DNA from: Microbacterium invictum
Lineage (GTDB): Bacteria > Actinomycetota > Actinomycetes > Actinomycetales > Microbacteriaceae
Direction of reading: 5' to 3'
DNA: 64,000 nucleotides
NCBI RefSeq assembly: GCF_034421375.1
Contig: NZ_CP139779.1
Location: 2,108,001 to 2,172,000, forward strand
Shown here one piece after another: positions 17,605 to 25,070 of this stretch (the stretch's first letter is position 1; each line of letters starts with the position of its first letter). Made by a program: the position numbers and the translations under genes. The notes under the pieces are model-generated. The model did no database searches. It had not been told where the DNA came from and worked only from the letters and a program-made list of their open reading frames with translations.

Positions 17605-18315
17605 TCAGTGCCCCATCCCGAGCCCACCGTCCACGGGGATGACCGCGCCGGAGATGTACGCCGCGTCATCGGACGCGAGCCACGACACGACGCCGGCGAC
17701 CTCGGCGGCATCGCCGAAGCGACCCGCGGGGATGTTCTTCTTGTACTCGGCCTGGGTGTCGGCGGGGAGTTCGGCGGTCATGTCCGTCTCGATGAACCCG
17801 GGCGCCACGACGTTGGCCGTGATCCCGCGGCCGCCGAGCTCACGGGTCAGCGAGCGCGCGAATCCCACGAGTCCGCTCTTGGAGGCGGCGTAGTTGACCT
17901 GCCCGGCGGAACCGTACAACCCGACCACGCTGGAGATCAGGATGATGCGGCCGAAGCGCGCGCGGATCATGCCCTTCGACGCGCGTTTGACCACGCGGAA
18001 GGCCCCTCCGAGGTTGGTGGCGATGACACTGTCGAAGTCGTCGTCGCTCATGCGCAGGAGAAGCGTGTCCCGCGTGATCCCGGCATTGGCGACGACGATC
18101 GTCACGGGGCCCAGCTCCTGCTCGACCTCGGTCATCGCGGCGTCGAGAGCAGCGGCGTCGGTGACATCCGCCCGGACGGTCAGGGTGCCCTCCGGCCCCT
18201 CCCCCGAGCGGGCGGTGACGGCGACCCGGTACCCGTCGGCCACGAAGCGCTCGGCGATGGCGCGGCCGATGCCGCGGTTTCCCCCGGTGACCAGGACGAC
18301 ACGATCGTTGCTCAT
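17605..18315 (-). CDS. fabG: 3-oxoacyl-ACP reductase (SDR family)
   Basis: 236 aa. NADPH-dependent short-chain dehydrogenase: cofactor motif TGGNRGIG, NAG motif VANAGITRDTLLLRM, catalytic Ser in ILISSVVG and Y-x3-K in NYAASKSG, C-terminal DMTAELP and SGAVIPVDGGLGMGH. The ITRDTLL and PGFIETDMT segments match FabG/MabA of fatty-acid synthesis rather than generic SDRs. It stands alone, without an adjacent enoyl reductase. TAGGCT six bases before the ATG suggests a leaderless mRNA. Confidence 0.9.
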   Translation of the reverse strand: MSNDRVVLVTGGNRGIGRAIAERFVADGYRVAVTARSGEGPEGTLTVRADVTDAAALDAAMTEVEQELGPVTIVVANAGITRDTLLLRMSDDDFDSVIATNLGGAFRVVKRASKGMIRARFGRIILISSVVGLYGSAGQVNYAASKSGLVGFARSLTRELGGRGITANVVAPGFIETDMTAELPADTQAEYKKNIPAGRFGDAAEVAGVVSWLASDDAAYISGAVIPVDGGLGMGH

Positions 18316-18321
18316 CCCCCC

Positions 18322-18327
18322 AGCCTA
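18322..18327 (-). promoter_or_regulatory. -10 element TAGGCT, leaderless-type, for fabG
   Basis: TAGGCT with a 6-nt spacer to ATG 18315 on the minus strand. The spacer is all G on the coding strand, so a very close ribosome binding site cannot be wholly excluded. Confidence 0.5.
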
Positions 18328-18392
18328 TCCAGCCAGGTTTGACACCCGGGACGGCGGCCTGGGACCCTGGAGCCAGACCAGAGAGGCGCACC

Positions 18393-18893
18393 GTGAGCAC
18401 ACCCGACAACCCGCAGGGCACCGATCCGAACGCTCCCTCCGTCCCGCCGTACCCGGGTGCGCCGCAGGGATCGCCGACGCCGCCCGCGTACGGCCAGCCG
18501 CCGGCCTACGACCCGCCCGCCGCGGCGCAGGCGCCGTACGGCTCGGCCGCGCCCTACGCCGCCCAGGCCCCCTACGGTGCCGCGCCCTACGGCGGAACCG
18601 CCCCCTACGGCGCATACGCCGGCCCGAAGACGAACGTCCTCGCGATCGTCTCGCTGATCTCGTCGATCGTGGCGTTCGTCGTGCTCCCCTTCATCGGCTC
18701 CCTGGTCGGCGTGATCACCGGTCACATGGCCCTCTCGCAGATCAAGCGCACCGGCGAGCAGGGGCGAGGTCTCGCCCTCGCGGGCACGATCGTCGGCTAC
18801 GTCGGGCTGGGCTTCATCCTCCTGTTCATCCTGTTCTTCCTGTCGTTCCTGCCGCTGATCATCGGCAGCGCAACCACCGGCACGCTCTCCTGA
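18393..18893 (+). CDS. DUF4190-type membrane protein with Pro/Tyr-rich N-terminus
   Basis: 166 aa from GTG 18393, chosen because GAGAGG lies 6 nt upstream. Residues 1-75 are Pro/Ala/Gly/Tyr-rich with repeated APYG units and no predicted fold; then come two transmembrane helices (VLAIVSLISSIVAFVVLPFI and a Leu/Ile/Phe helix near residues 140-160) joined by the conserved GVITGHMALSQIKRTGEQGRGLALAGTI segment (here interrupted only by the loop), typical of DUF4190. Function unknown; such proteins are common, uncharacterised actinobacterial membrane proteins. Confidence 0.8.
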   Translation: MSTPDNPQGTDPNAPSVPPYPGAPQGSPTPPAYGQPPAYDPPAAAQAPYGSAAPYAAQAPYGAAPYGGTAPYGAYAGPKTNVLAIVSLISSIVAFVVLPFIGSLVGVITGHMALSQIKRTGEQGRGLALAGTIVGYVGLGFILLFILFFLSFLPLIIGSATTGTLS

Positions 18894-18997
18894 GCTTCCG
18901 CGGCCGCGGATCGACTCGGAGCAGATCTCTTGCGATCGAGAAACTGTTGATGCTCGCCGGAGCCGCCCCCCTCTACGCGGCGTACCCTGGTGGCATC

Positions 18998-19360
18998 GTG
19001 AACCGCTCGTCGAGGCCCCCATCCGCCACGTCGCTGCCCCGTGCACCCCGTGACGATTCCGGTGCGCGATCAGCCCGCTACCTCGCGATGATGGGCGTAC
19101 GCGTCCTCTGCTTCATCCTGATGGTGCTCATCACCCCCTACGGCTGGTACACCTGGGTGTTCGCCCTCGGCGCGGTGTTCCTTCCCTACGTCGCCGTGGT
19201 CTTCGCGAACGTCGGGGCCACCGACCGGGTCGTCCGGTCCGAGAACCCGGAGCGGCAGATCTCGACCCCTGTCGCCGCGGAGCCCGCACCCCCTCCGGTC
19301 GATCGGGTGCTGCGCATCCAGGAGTCCGCGCCGCCGCCGCGCCGCGGAGAGGACGAGTGA
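18998..19360 (+). CDS. DUF3099-like small membrane protein
   Basis: 120 aa from GTG 18998. Basic N-terminus, two transmembrane helices (VRVLCFILMVLITPY and WVFALGAVFLPYVAVVFAN) and a Pro/Glu-rich C-terminal tail; matches what I know of DUF3099 (RxxxYlxmm at the start of helix 1, then the PYGW turn). Function unknown. A TACCCT hexamer sits 9 nt before the GTG. The stop codon overlaps the GTG start of the next small gene (GTGA), so 18998-20486 is one operon ending with SURF1. Confidence 0.75.
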   Translation: MNRSSRPPSATSLPRAPRDDSGARSARYLAMMGVRVLCFILMVLITPYGWYTWVFALGAVFLPYVAVVFANVGATDRVVRSENPERQISTPVAAEPAPPPVDRVLRIQESAPPPRRGEDE

Positions 19361-19575
19361 GCGGCGGGCAGTCCGAGGCGCAGTGCTCGCGGGCGGGATG
19401 CCGCGCCGCGGCGACCTGGCTGATCCGCTGGCGGAACCCGCGCATCCATGCCCCGGATCGCTGGAAGACGTGGGTCGCCTGCCCGGATCATCGGGACTAC
19501 CTGCGGGAGTTCCTCGCCGCCCGTGCGTTCCCGGTGGACGTCTCAGCCCTCGACCGGGCGCCATCCGGATCATGA
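19357..19575 (+). CDS. Small Cys/His protein of unknown function
   Basis: 72 aa, GTG start overlapping the DUF3099 stop by 4 nt. Contains CSRAGC near the N-terminus and ACPDHRDYL further on, a possible C-x4-C...C-x2-H metal site. Not recognised beyond being a typical short actinobacterial protein placed before SURF1. Tight overlaps on both sides (GTGA upstream, ATGA downstream) support that it is truly translated. Confidence 0.7.
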   Translation: MSGGQSEAQCSRAGCRAAATWLIRWRNPRIHAPDRWKTWVACPDHRDYLREFLAARAFPVDVSALDRAPSGS

Positions 19576-20486
19576 GCAGCGCGCGAACGGGTCCCCTCGT
19601 CCGCTGGACCGGCTACGCGCTGGTCGCGGTGCTGTTCGCGATCGCGTGCGCCTTCCTGTCGAACTGGCAGTTCTCGCGCAACGGCGAGCGCTCCGAAGAG
19701 CTCCGGGTGGTCGAGCAGAACTACGATGCCGCCCCGGTGCCGCTGGGCGAGGTCGTTCCCGCCGGATCGGTCCTCGACCCCGACGACGAGTGGCGCCCGG
19801 TCGAACTGTCCGGACGCTACCTCGCCGACCAGCAGCTGCTCGTGCGAAATCGCCCCCACGGCGGAACCGCGGCCTTCGAGGTTCTGGTGCCCTTCCTCCT
19901 CGAGGACGGCCGCGTCATCCTGGTCAACCGCGGCTGGATTCCGCCGGGCGCCGACCAGGCCGAGCCCGATGCGGTCCCGGCACCGCCGGCGGGCACGGTG
20001 ACCGTCGAGGCGCGACTGCGTCCCGAGGAGGCAGCTCCCCGTTCGGGTCGATCGGCCCCCGACGGACAGGTACCGACGATCAACCTCGGTCTTGTGGCCG
20101 AGCGGCTCCCCGCCGACACGTCGGCCGCCCTGCAGCCCTCGCTGTACGCGCTGATGGCCCGTGAGGATCCGGCGGTCTCTCCCGCGCCGTCCGCGCTCGA
20201 GGTGCCCTCGGAGGATCCCGGTCCGCATCTGTCGTACGCGATCCAGTGGATCCTCTTCGCGATCATGGGATTCGTCTTCATCGGGTACATCATCCGGACC
20301 GAGCTCCGTCACCGGCGCGAGGATCGGGAGGATGAGAGCCACGAGGGCCCGACGCGCCGCGCCGACGCCGTTCCCGTCGTCGACGACCTGGGCGAGAAGG
20401 CCGGCCGCGCACGCCGCCGCCGGGATCCCGATGCGAGCGAAGAGGATGCCCTGCTCGACGCGGCGGGCTCCGAACGGCGCTCGTGA
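19572..20486 (+). CDS. SURF1-family cytochrome oxidase assembly protein
   Basis: 304 aa from ATG 19572, overlapping the previous stop (ATGA). SURF1 layout: N-terminal helix (YALVAVLFAIACAFLSNWQF), a periplasmic domain with WRPVELSGRYL, VLVPFLLEDGRVILVNRGW, and a second helix preceded by HLSYAIQWILFAIMG. Helps insert heme A into subunit I of aa3-type oxidase; consistent with ctaA and ctaB elsewhere in the window. The charged C-terminal tail (about 60 residues) is longer than the core family. Confidence 0.88.
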   Translation: MSSARTGPLVRWTGYALVAVLFAIACAFLSNWQFSRNGERSEELRVVEQNYDAAPVPLGEVVPAGSVLDPDDEWRPVELSGRYLADQQLLVRNRPHGGTAAFEVLVPFLLEDGRVILVNRGWIPPGADQAEPDAVPAPPAGTVTVEARLRPEEAAPRSGRSAPDGQVPTINLGLVAERLPADTSAALQPSLYALMAREDPAVSPAPSALEVPSEDPGPHLSYAIQWILFAIMGFVFIGYIIRTELRHRREDREDESHEGPTRRADAVPVVDDLGEKAGRARRRRDPDASEEDALLDAAGSERRS

Positions 20487-20518
20487 GGCCTGGGCCGGCC
20501 GGCCGACGGGTCAGGCCA
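20486..20518. terminator. Possible bidirectional hairpin between SURF1 and ABC-F genes
   Basis: AGGCCTG...CAGGCCA arms enclose a self-complementary GGCCGGCCGGCC run between two convergent genes, covering both stop-codon regions. No U-tract, so termination activity is uncertain. Confidence 0.35.
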
Positions 20519-22109
20519 GCGAGATCAGCTCGGCGTAGTCGCGCCCCCAGATGTCTTCCACACCATCGGGCAGGATCAGCACCCGCTCCGGATTGAGGGC
20601 GTGAACGGCGCCCTCGTCGTGTGAGACGAGGACGACGGCGCCCTCGTAGTGCGCGAGGGCATCGAGGATCTCCTCGCGCGAGGCCGGATCGAGGTTGTTC
20701 GTCGGCTCATCGAGCAGGAGCACGTTGGCGCTGGAGACCACGAGCGTCGCCAGCGACAGCCGCGTCTTCTCGCCCCCTGAGAGCACGCCGGCGGGCTTGA
20801 GCACGTCGTCGCCGGTGAACAGGAACGAGCCGAGCACCTTCCGCGCCTCGGTGGCCGTGATGTCCGGCGCTGCCGACATCATGTTCTCCAGCACCGAGCG
20901 GGAGACGTCGAGGTTCTCGTGCTCCTGCGCGTAATAGCCGATCTTCAACCCGTGGCCCGGGTCGACCGTGCCGGTGTCGGGGGCGTCCACACCCGCGAGG
21001 ATGCGCAGGAGGGTCGTCTTGCCGGCGCCGTTCAGGCCGAGGACGACGACCTTCGACCCGCGGTCGATCGCGAGGTCGACGTCGGTGAAGATCTCGAGCG
21101 ACCCGTAGGACTTCGACAGTCCGGCGGCCGTCAGCGGCGTCCTGCCGCAGGAGGCGGGCTTGGGGAAGCGGAGCTTGGCGACCCGATCCTCCTGGCGGAC
21201 GTCCTCGAGGCCCGCGAGCATCTTCTCCGCCCGCGCGACCATCTGGTGGGCGGCGGCCGCCTTCGACGCCTTCGCCCCGAAGCGGGCCGCCTGCTGCTGC
21301 AGGACGGTCGCCTTCTTCTCGACGTTCGCGCGCTCCTTCTTTCGACGCTCCTCGTCGGCCACCCGCTGGCGGAGGTAGTTCTTCCAGTTCATGTTGTAGA
21401 CGTCGATCACCTGCCGGTTGGCGTCGAGGTAGAACACGCGGTTCACCGTCTCACCGACCAGCTCGACGTCGTGGGAGATGACGATGAGCCCGCCCTTGTA
21501 GCCCTTGAGGAACTCGCGCAGCCACACCACGCTGTCGGCATCGAGGTGGTTGGTGGGCTCGTCCAGGATCATCGTGCCGGCGTCGGAGAACAGGATGCGC
21601 GCGAGCTCGATGCGTCGGCGCTGACCGCCGGACAGGGTCTTCAGCGGTTGATCGAGGATGCGATCGGGAAGCGAGAGGTTGTGGGCGATCGAGGCCGCCT
21701 CGGCCTCGGCCGCGTATCCGCCGAGAGCCTCGAATCGCTCGGTGAGCTGGGCGTACCGGCGCATGGCCCGGGCCGCGACATCGGCGTCGTCGGAGGCCAT
21801 CGACATCGACGACTCCTGCATGCCGATGGCGATCGTCCCGAGTCCTCGCGCGTCGAGGATGCGGGTGCGGGCGAGCATCTCGGGATCCCCGGAACGCGGA
21901 TCCTGCGGCAGGTAGCCGATCTCGCCGGAACGGTCGACGCGCCCCTGTGCGGGGATCAGATCGCCCGCGAGCACCTTCGTGAGTGTGGTCTTGCCCGCAC
22001 CGTTGCGGCCCACGAGCCCGACCTTGTCGCCGCCGGACACCCGGAAAGACACCTCGGACATCAGCACGCGGGCGCCCACGCGGATCTCGAGGTCGTGTAC
22101 GGCGAGCAC
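20511..22109 (-). CDS. ABC-F family ATPase
   Basis: 532 aa, GTG start. Two ABC domains in one chain and no membrane segments: domain 1 Walker A GRNGAGKTT, signature LSGGQRRRIELARILF, Walker B MILDEPTNHLD; a basic coiled linker (EERRKKERANVEKKATVLQQQ) of the ABC-F interdomain type; domain 2 GLNGAGKTT, LSGGEKTRLSLATL, VLLLDEPTNNLD. ABC-F proteins act on the ribosome (translation factors or antibiotic protection). A relative lies in the same chromosomal neighbourhood in mycobacteria (Rv1473, from memory). Which subgroup this is cannot be decided by eye. It has a TATACT promoter and about 47 nt of leader. Confidence 0.88.
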   Translation of the reverse strand: MLAVHDLEIRVGARVLMSEVSFRVSGGDKVGLVGRNGAGKTTLTKVLAGDLIPAQGRVDRSGEIGYLPQDPRSGDPEMLARTRILDARGLGTIAIGMQESSMSMASDDADVAARAMRRYAQLTERFEALGGYAAEAEAASIAHNLSLPDRILDQPLKTLSGGQRRRIELARILFSDAGTMILDEPTNHLDADSVVWLREFLKGYKGGLIVISHDVELVGETVNRVFYLDANRQVIDVYNMNWKNYLRQRVADEERRKKERANVEKKATVLQQQAARFGAKASKAAAAHQMVARAEKMLAGLEDVRQEDRVAKLRFPKPASCGRTPLTAAGLSKSYGSLEIFTDVDLAIDRGSKVVVLGLNGAGKTTLLRILAGVDAPDTGTVDPGHGLKIGYYAQEHENLDVSRSVLENMMSAAPDITATEARKVLGSFLFTGDDVLKPAGVLSGGEKTRLSLATLVVSSANVLLLDEPTNNLDPASREEILDALAHYEGAVVLVSHDEGAVHALNPERVLILPDGVEDIWGRDYAELISLA

Positions 22110-22136
22110 GGCGAACGTCCGATCGGTCAGCGGGGG

Positions 22137-22163
22137 TGGGATGGCCGAGTGGCCAGCATCCCA
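22137..22163. promoter_or_regulatory. Hairpin/dyad at the ABC-F transcription start region
   Basis: TGGGATG (22137-22143) pairs with CATCCCA (22157-22163), with an inner GCC/GGC stem and a GAGT loop. It directly abuts the TATACT -10 element of the ABC-F gene, so it would cover the start site as an operator or form the 5' end of the leader RNA. Confidence 0.45.
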
Positions 22164-22168
22164 GTATA
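22163..22168 (-). promoter_or_regulatory. -10 element TATACT for the ABC-F gene
   Basis: Near-consensus -10 hexamer on the minus strand; predicted start near 22156 gives a leader of roughly 47 nt before GTG 22109. No clear -35. Confidence 0.6.
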
Positions 22169-22205
22169 AGACCGCACCGGCTTCGCCTGATCCCGTGCCG
22201 TCTCC

Positions 22206-22211
22206 TAGGCT
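22206..22211 (+). promoter_or_regulatory. -10 element TAGGCT, leaderless-type, for bioY
   Basis: TANNNT with a 6-nt spacer to ATG 22218. Confidence 0.55.
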
Positions 22212-22217
22212 GAGCGC

Positions 22218-22847
22218 ATGTCATCGATCGCCGTCGCCCCCCGCCCGCGCCGCGTCCTCGCCGACGTCATCGCGCGCCCCTCGTCCCGCACCCGTGCCTT
22301 CGCCGTCGACGCCGCCCTCGTGAGCGCCGGCGCGCTGTTCGTCGCCGTTCTCGCGCAGGTGTCGATCCCGCTGTGGCCGGTCCCGATCACGGGGCAGACC
22401 CTCGGGGTGATCGTGGTCGGCGCCGCCCTCGGCGCCCGCCGCGGCGCCCTCAGCCTCACCGCGTACCTGCTCGCGGGGCTCGCGGGCCTGCCGGTCTTCG
22501 CCGACTTCACCGGGACGCTCGCGGCGGTCGCCAAGCCGAGCTTCGGGTTCATCATCGGGTTCATCGCCGCAGCGGCGGTCGCCGGATGGTTCGCCGAGCG
22601 CGCCTGGGATCGCCGACCCGCCCTGGCCTTCCTCGGCTTCGCCGCAGCGAGCGTGATCCCGTTCCTCTTCGGCATCCCCTACATGGCCCTCATCCTCAAC
22701 GTCGTCGCCGGCATGGACCTGTCGTTCTGGCAGATCCTCGAGCTGGGGCTGTTCCCCTTCATCGTCGGCGGCATCGTCAAGGCCGCGATCGCGGCAGCCC
22801 TCATCCCGGCCGCGTGGGCCCTCGTCCGCAGACTCGATCGCCCCTGA
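22218..22847 (+). CDS. bioY: BioY biotin transporter (ECF S component)
   Basis: 209 aa, six hydrophobic segments. BioY pattern: VSIPLWPVPITGQTLGVIVVG near residue 50 (split by its turn), LGARRGALSLTAYLLAGLAGLPVFA and a GFIIGFIAAA helix. Binds biotin in the membrane; needs an ECF ATPase/T module, which is not encoded next to it, so it may act alone or with a distant BioMN. Biotin supply fits the biotin-dependent carboxylase at the left edge. Monocistronic by sequence: its own -10 upstream and a perfect 12-bp hairpin terminator downstream. Confidence 0.92.
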   Translation: MSSIAVAPRPRRVLADVIARPSSRTRAFAVDAALVSAGALFVAVLAQVSIPLWPVPITGQTLGVIVVGAALGARRGALSLTAYLLAGLAGLPVFADFTGTLAAVAKPSFGFIIGFIAAAAVAGWFAERAWDRRPALAFLGFAAASVIPFLFGIPYMALILNVVAGMDLSFWQILELGLFPFIVGGIVKAAIAAALIPAAWALVRRLDRP

Positions 22848-22872
22848 CCGTTCCGATCTCTCGACATCGAGC

Positions 22873-22900
22873 GAAACCCCGGCCCGGCGGCCGGGGTTTC
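22873..22900 (+). terminator. Hairpin terminator after bioY
   Basis: Perfect 12-bp stem GAAACCCCGGCC / GGCCGGGGTTTC with a 4-nt loop, 25 bp after the bioY stop. The U-tract is short (GTTTC), usual for high-GC actinobacteria. Confidence 0.8.
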
Positions 22901-22933
22901 GTCATGAGGGATGGCGGCGCGAATCGGCTCAGG

Positions 22934-22952
22934 TAAAGTAAGGCTGTCCTAA
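22934..22952 (+). promoter_or_regulatory. IdeR/DtxR iron box
   Basis: TAAAGTAAGGCTGTCCTAA matches the actinobacterial DtxR/IdeR consensus TTAGGTTAGGCTAACCTAA at 14 of 19 positions, counted by hand. It lies 18 bp before the TTG start of the iron-siderophore operon, so iron-loaded IdeR should repress the whole operon. Confidence 0.85.
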
Positions 22953-22969
22953 TCTCCCTGGAGGCTCCG

Positions 22970-24004
22970 TTGACCCGATTCCGTAAGGCCGCCGCACTCG
23001 GCGCCGGCCTCGTCTTCACTCTCTCCCTCGCCGGCTGCGCGGGCTCGGCGGCGACCGGCAGCACTGCCGACGATGCCGCGGCCTCTGCGGACGGCGCGTT
23101 CCCGGTGACCATCTCCCACGCGTTCGGCGAGACCACGATTTCGGAGCAGCCCGAGCGTGTGGCCGCCGTCGCGTGGGGCAACCACGAAGTGCCGCTGGCA
23201 CTCGGGATCGTGCCGGTGGGCATGAGCAAGGCGACCTGGGGTGACGACGACGGCGACGGCGTGCTGCCGTGGGTGGAGGACCAGCTCGAGGAGCTCGGCG
23301 CGGAAACCCCCGTGCTGTTCGACGAGACCGACGGCATCGACTTCGAAGCCGTCGCGGACACCCAGCCCGACGTGATCCTCGCTGCGTACTCGGGCCTCAC
23401 GCAGGAGGACTACGACACGCTGTCGAAGATCGCCCCCGTGGTGGCCTACCCCGAGGTGGCGTGGGGCACCTCCTACGAAGAGATGATCGAGATGAACTCC
23501 GCTGCCCTCGGGCGCGCGGATGAGGGGGCCGCCCTCATCGAGGATCTGCACGCGCAGGTGGACGAGGCCCTCGCCGCTCACCCCGACCTCGCCGAGGGGA
23601 AGGTGCTGTTCTCCTATCTGGACCCCGCCGACCTCAGCCAGATCGGGTTCTACACCGCACTGGACACCCGCCCCGGCTTCCTCGCCTCCCTCGGGATGCC
23701 GCTGCCGACCACGGTCGAGGAGATGTCGGCCGACACCGAGGAGTTCTACCTCAGCGTCAGCGCCGAAGAGGCCGACCGCTTCGCCGACGTCGACGTCTTC
23801 GTCACCTACGGCGACGCGGACGGCGCCCTCGTCTCCGAGCTGCAGGCCGACCCGCTGCTCTCGCAGATCCCGGCGATCGCGAACGGCAACATCGCGGTCC
23901 TCGAGAACAGCACGCCCCTCGCCGCGTCGGCGAACCCCTCGCCGCTGTCGATCGGCTGGGGCATCGAGGAGTACTTCGCACTTCTCGACGGCGCCGTGAA
24001 CTGA
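22970..24004 (+). CDS. Iron-siderophore ABC transporter substrate-binding lipoprotein
   Basis: 344 aa, TTG start with GGAGG five bases upstream. Lipoprotein signal with lipobox LAGC (Cys about residue 23), then a class III (FhuD/FepB-like) binding fold: TISEQPERVAAVAWGNHEVPLALG, WVEDQLEELG, VADTQPDVILAAYSGLTQEDYDTLSKIAPVVAY (broken into its two parts by the helix turn). No long flexible hinge, as expected for siderophore binders. First gene of a five-gene iron operon directly behind an IdeR box. The particular siderophore cannot be deduced. Confidence 0.92.
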   Translation: MTRFRKAAALGAGLVFTLSLAGCAGSAATGSTADDAAASADGAFPVTISHAFGETTISEQPERVAAVAWGNHEVPLALGIVPVGMSKATWGDDDGDGVLPWVEDQLEELGAETPVLFDETDGIDFEAVADTQPDVILAAYSGLTQEDYDTLSKIAPVVAYPEVAWGTSYEEMIEMNSAALGRADEGAALIEDLHAQVDEALAAHPDLAEGKVLFSYLDPADLSQIGFYTALDTRPGFLASLGMPLPTTVEEMSADTEEFYLSVSAEEADRFADVDVFVTYGDADGALVSELQADPLLSQIPAIANGNIAVLENSTPLAASANPSPLSIGWGIEEYFALLDGAVN

Positions 24005-24020
24005 TCGCTCCCGCTCGATC

Positions 24021-25070
24021 GTGACGACCTCGCTCGCCCCCGCGCCCCTGCCGGACGCCGCCGCTCCTCTGCGGCGTCCGGCAGGGGTGCGGTGGGCGTG
24101 GCTGGGGGCGTCGCTCGTCCTGCTGGTGGTGCTGTGCACCGCATCGATCGCGTTCGGGGCACGTGACGTCACCGTGTCAGAGCTCCTCGCCGCCCTCTCG
24201 GGCCGCACCGACACCGTCGGAGAGGCCGCCGTGGTGGCACGCGTCCCCCGGACCGTGCTCGCCGCGGTGGTGGGGGCCGCCCTCGCGCTGGCCGGGGCGA
24301 CGATGCAGGCCGTCACCCGCAATCCGCTGGCCGATCCGGGGATCCTCGGCGTCTCCGGCGGCGCGGCACTGGCGGTGGTCATCGGGCTCGCGTTCTTCGG
24401 CGTGGCCGATCCCTGGAGCACCATGGGACTCGCGATCGCCGGCGCGGGGGGAGCCGCCGTCTTCGTCTACGCGGTCGGGTCGCTCGGACGCGGCGGCGCG
24501 ACTCCGCTCAAGCTCGCGCTGGCGGGCGCCGCGGTCTCTGCGGCGTTCGCATCGCTGGTCAGCGCCATCCTCCTCCCCCGGGTGGACGTGATGGAGACCT
24601 TCCGGTTCTGGCAGATCGGCGGCGTGGGCGGCGCCACCTGGGACCGCCTCCTCGCCGTCCTTCCCGTCCTCGGCCTCGGCGCGCTCATCTGCCTGCTCAC
24701 GGCCCGCGGCATGAACTCCCTGGCGCTCGGAGACGACCTCGCCGCGGGGCTGGGCGAGAACGTCGGCCAGACCCGTCTGCTGTCTTCCGCCGGCGCTGTC
24801 ATCCTCTGCGGCGCGGCGACCGCCGTCGCCGGTCCGATCGGGTTCGTCGGCCTCGTCATCCCGCACCTCTGCCGACTTCTCATCGGGACCGACCATCGCT
24901 GGCTGCTGCCCCTCTCGGCGGTCGTCGGCGCCGATCTCCTGCTCACCGCAGACGTGATCGGTCGGATCGTCGCGCGACCGGAGGAGATCGAGGTCGGCAT
25001 CCTCACCGCCCTCATCGGCGCCCCCTTCTTCATCTGGATCGTCCGCCGGCAGCGGGTGCGCGAATTGTGA
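24021..25070 (+). CDS. Iron-siderophore ABC transporter permease (FecCD family), first
   Basis: 349 aa, GTG start 17 nt after the binding-protein stop. About nine to ten hydrophobic segments; FecCD hallmarks VARVPRTVLAAVVGAALALAG, QAVTRNPLADPGILGVSGGA and AVAGPIGFVGLVIPHLCRLL. Membrane half of the BtuC/FecCD-type importer. The last 4 nt overlap the second permease (GTGA). Confidence 0.92.
   Translation: MTTSLAPAPLPDAAAPLRRPAGVRWAWLGASLVLLVVLCTASIAFGARDVTVSELLAALSGRTDTVGEAAVVARVPRTVLAAVVGAALALAGATMQAVTRNPLADPGILGVSGGAALAVVIGLAFFGVADPWSTMGLAIAGAGGAAVFVYAVGSLGRGGATPLKLALAGAAVSAAFASLVSAILLPRVDVMETFRFWQIGGVGGATWDRLLAVLPVLGLGALICLLTARGMNSLALGDDLAAGLGENVGQTRLLSSAGAVILCGAATAVAGPIGFVGLVIPHLCRLLIGTDHRWLLPLSAVVGADLLLTADVIGRIVARPEEIEVGILTALIGAPFFIWIVRRQRVREL

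Noticed and set aside
22141..22180. Sequence ATGGCCGAGTGG resembling the D-arm of a tRNA-Ser/Leu
   Set aside because: No acceptor-stem complement, anticodon arm or T-loop follows within tRNA length; the segment is part of a hairpin at the ABC-F promoter.
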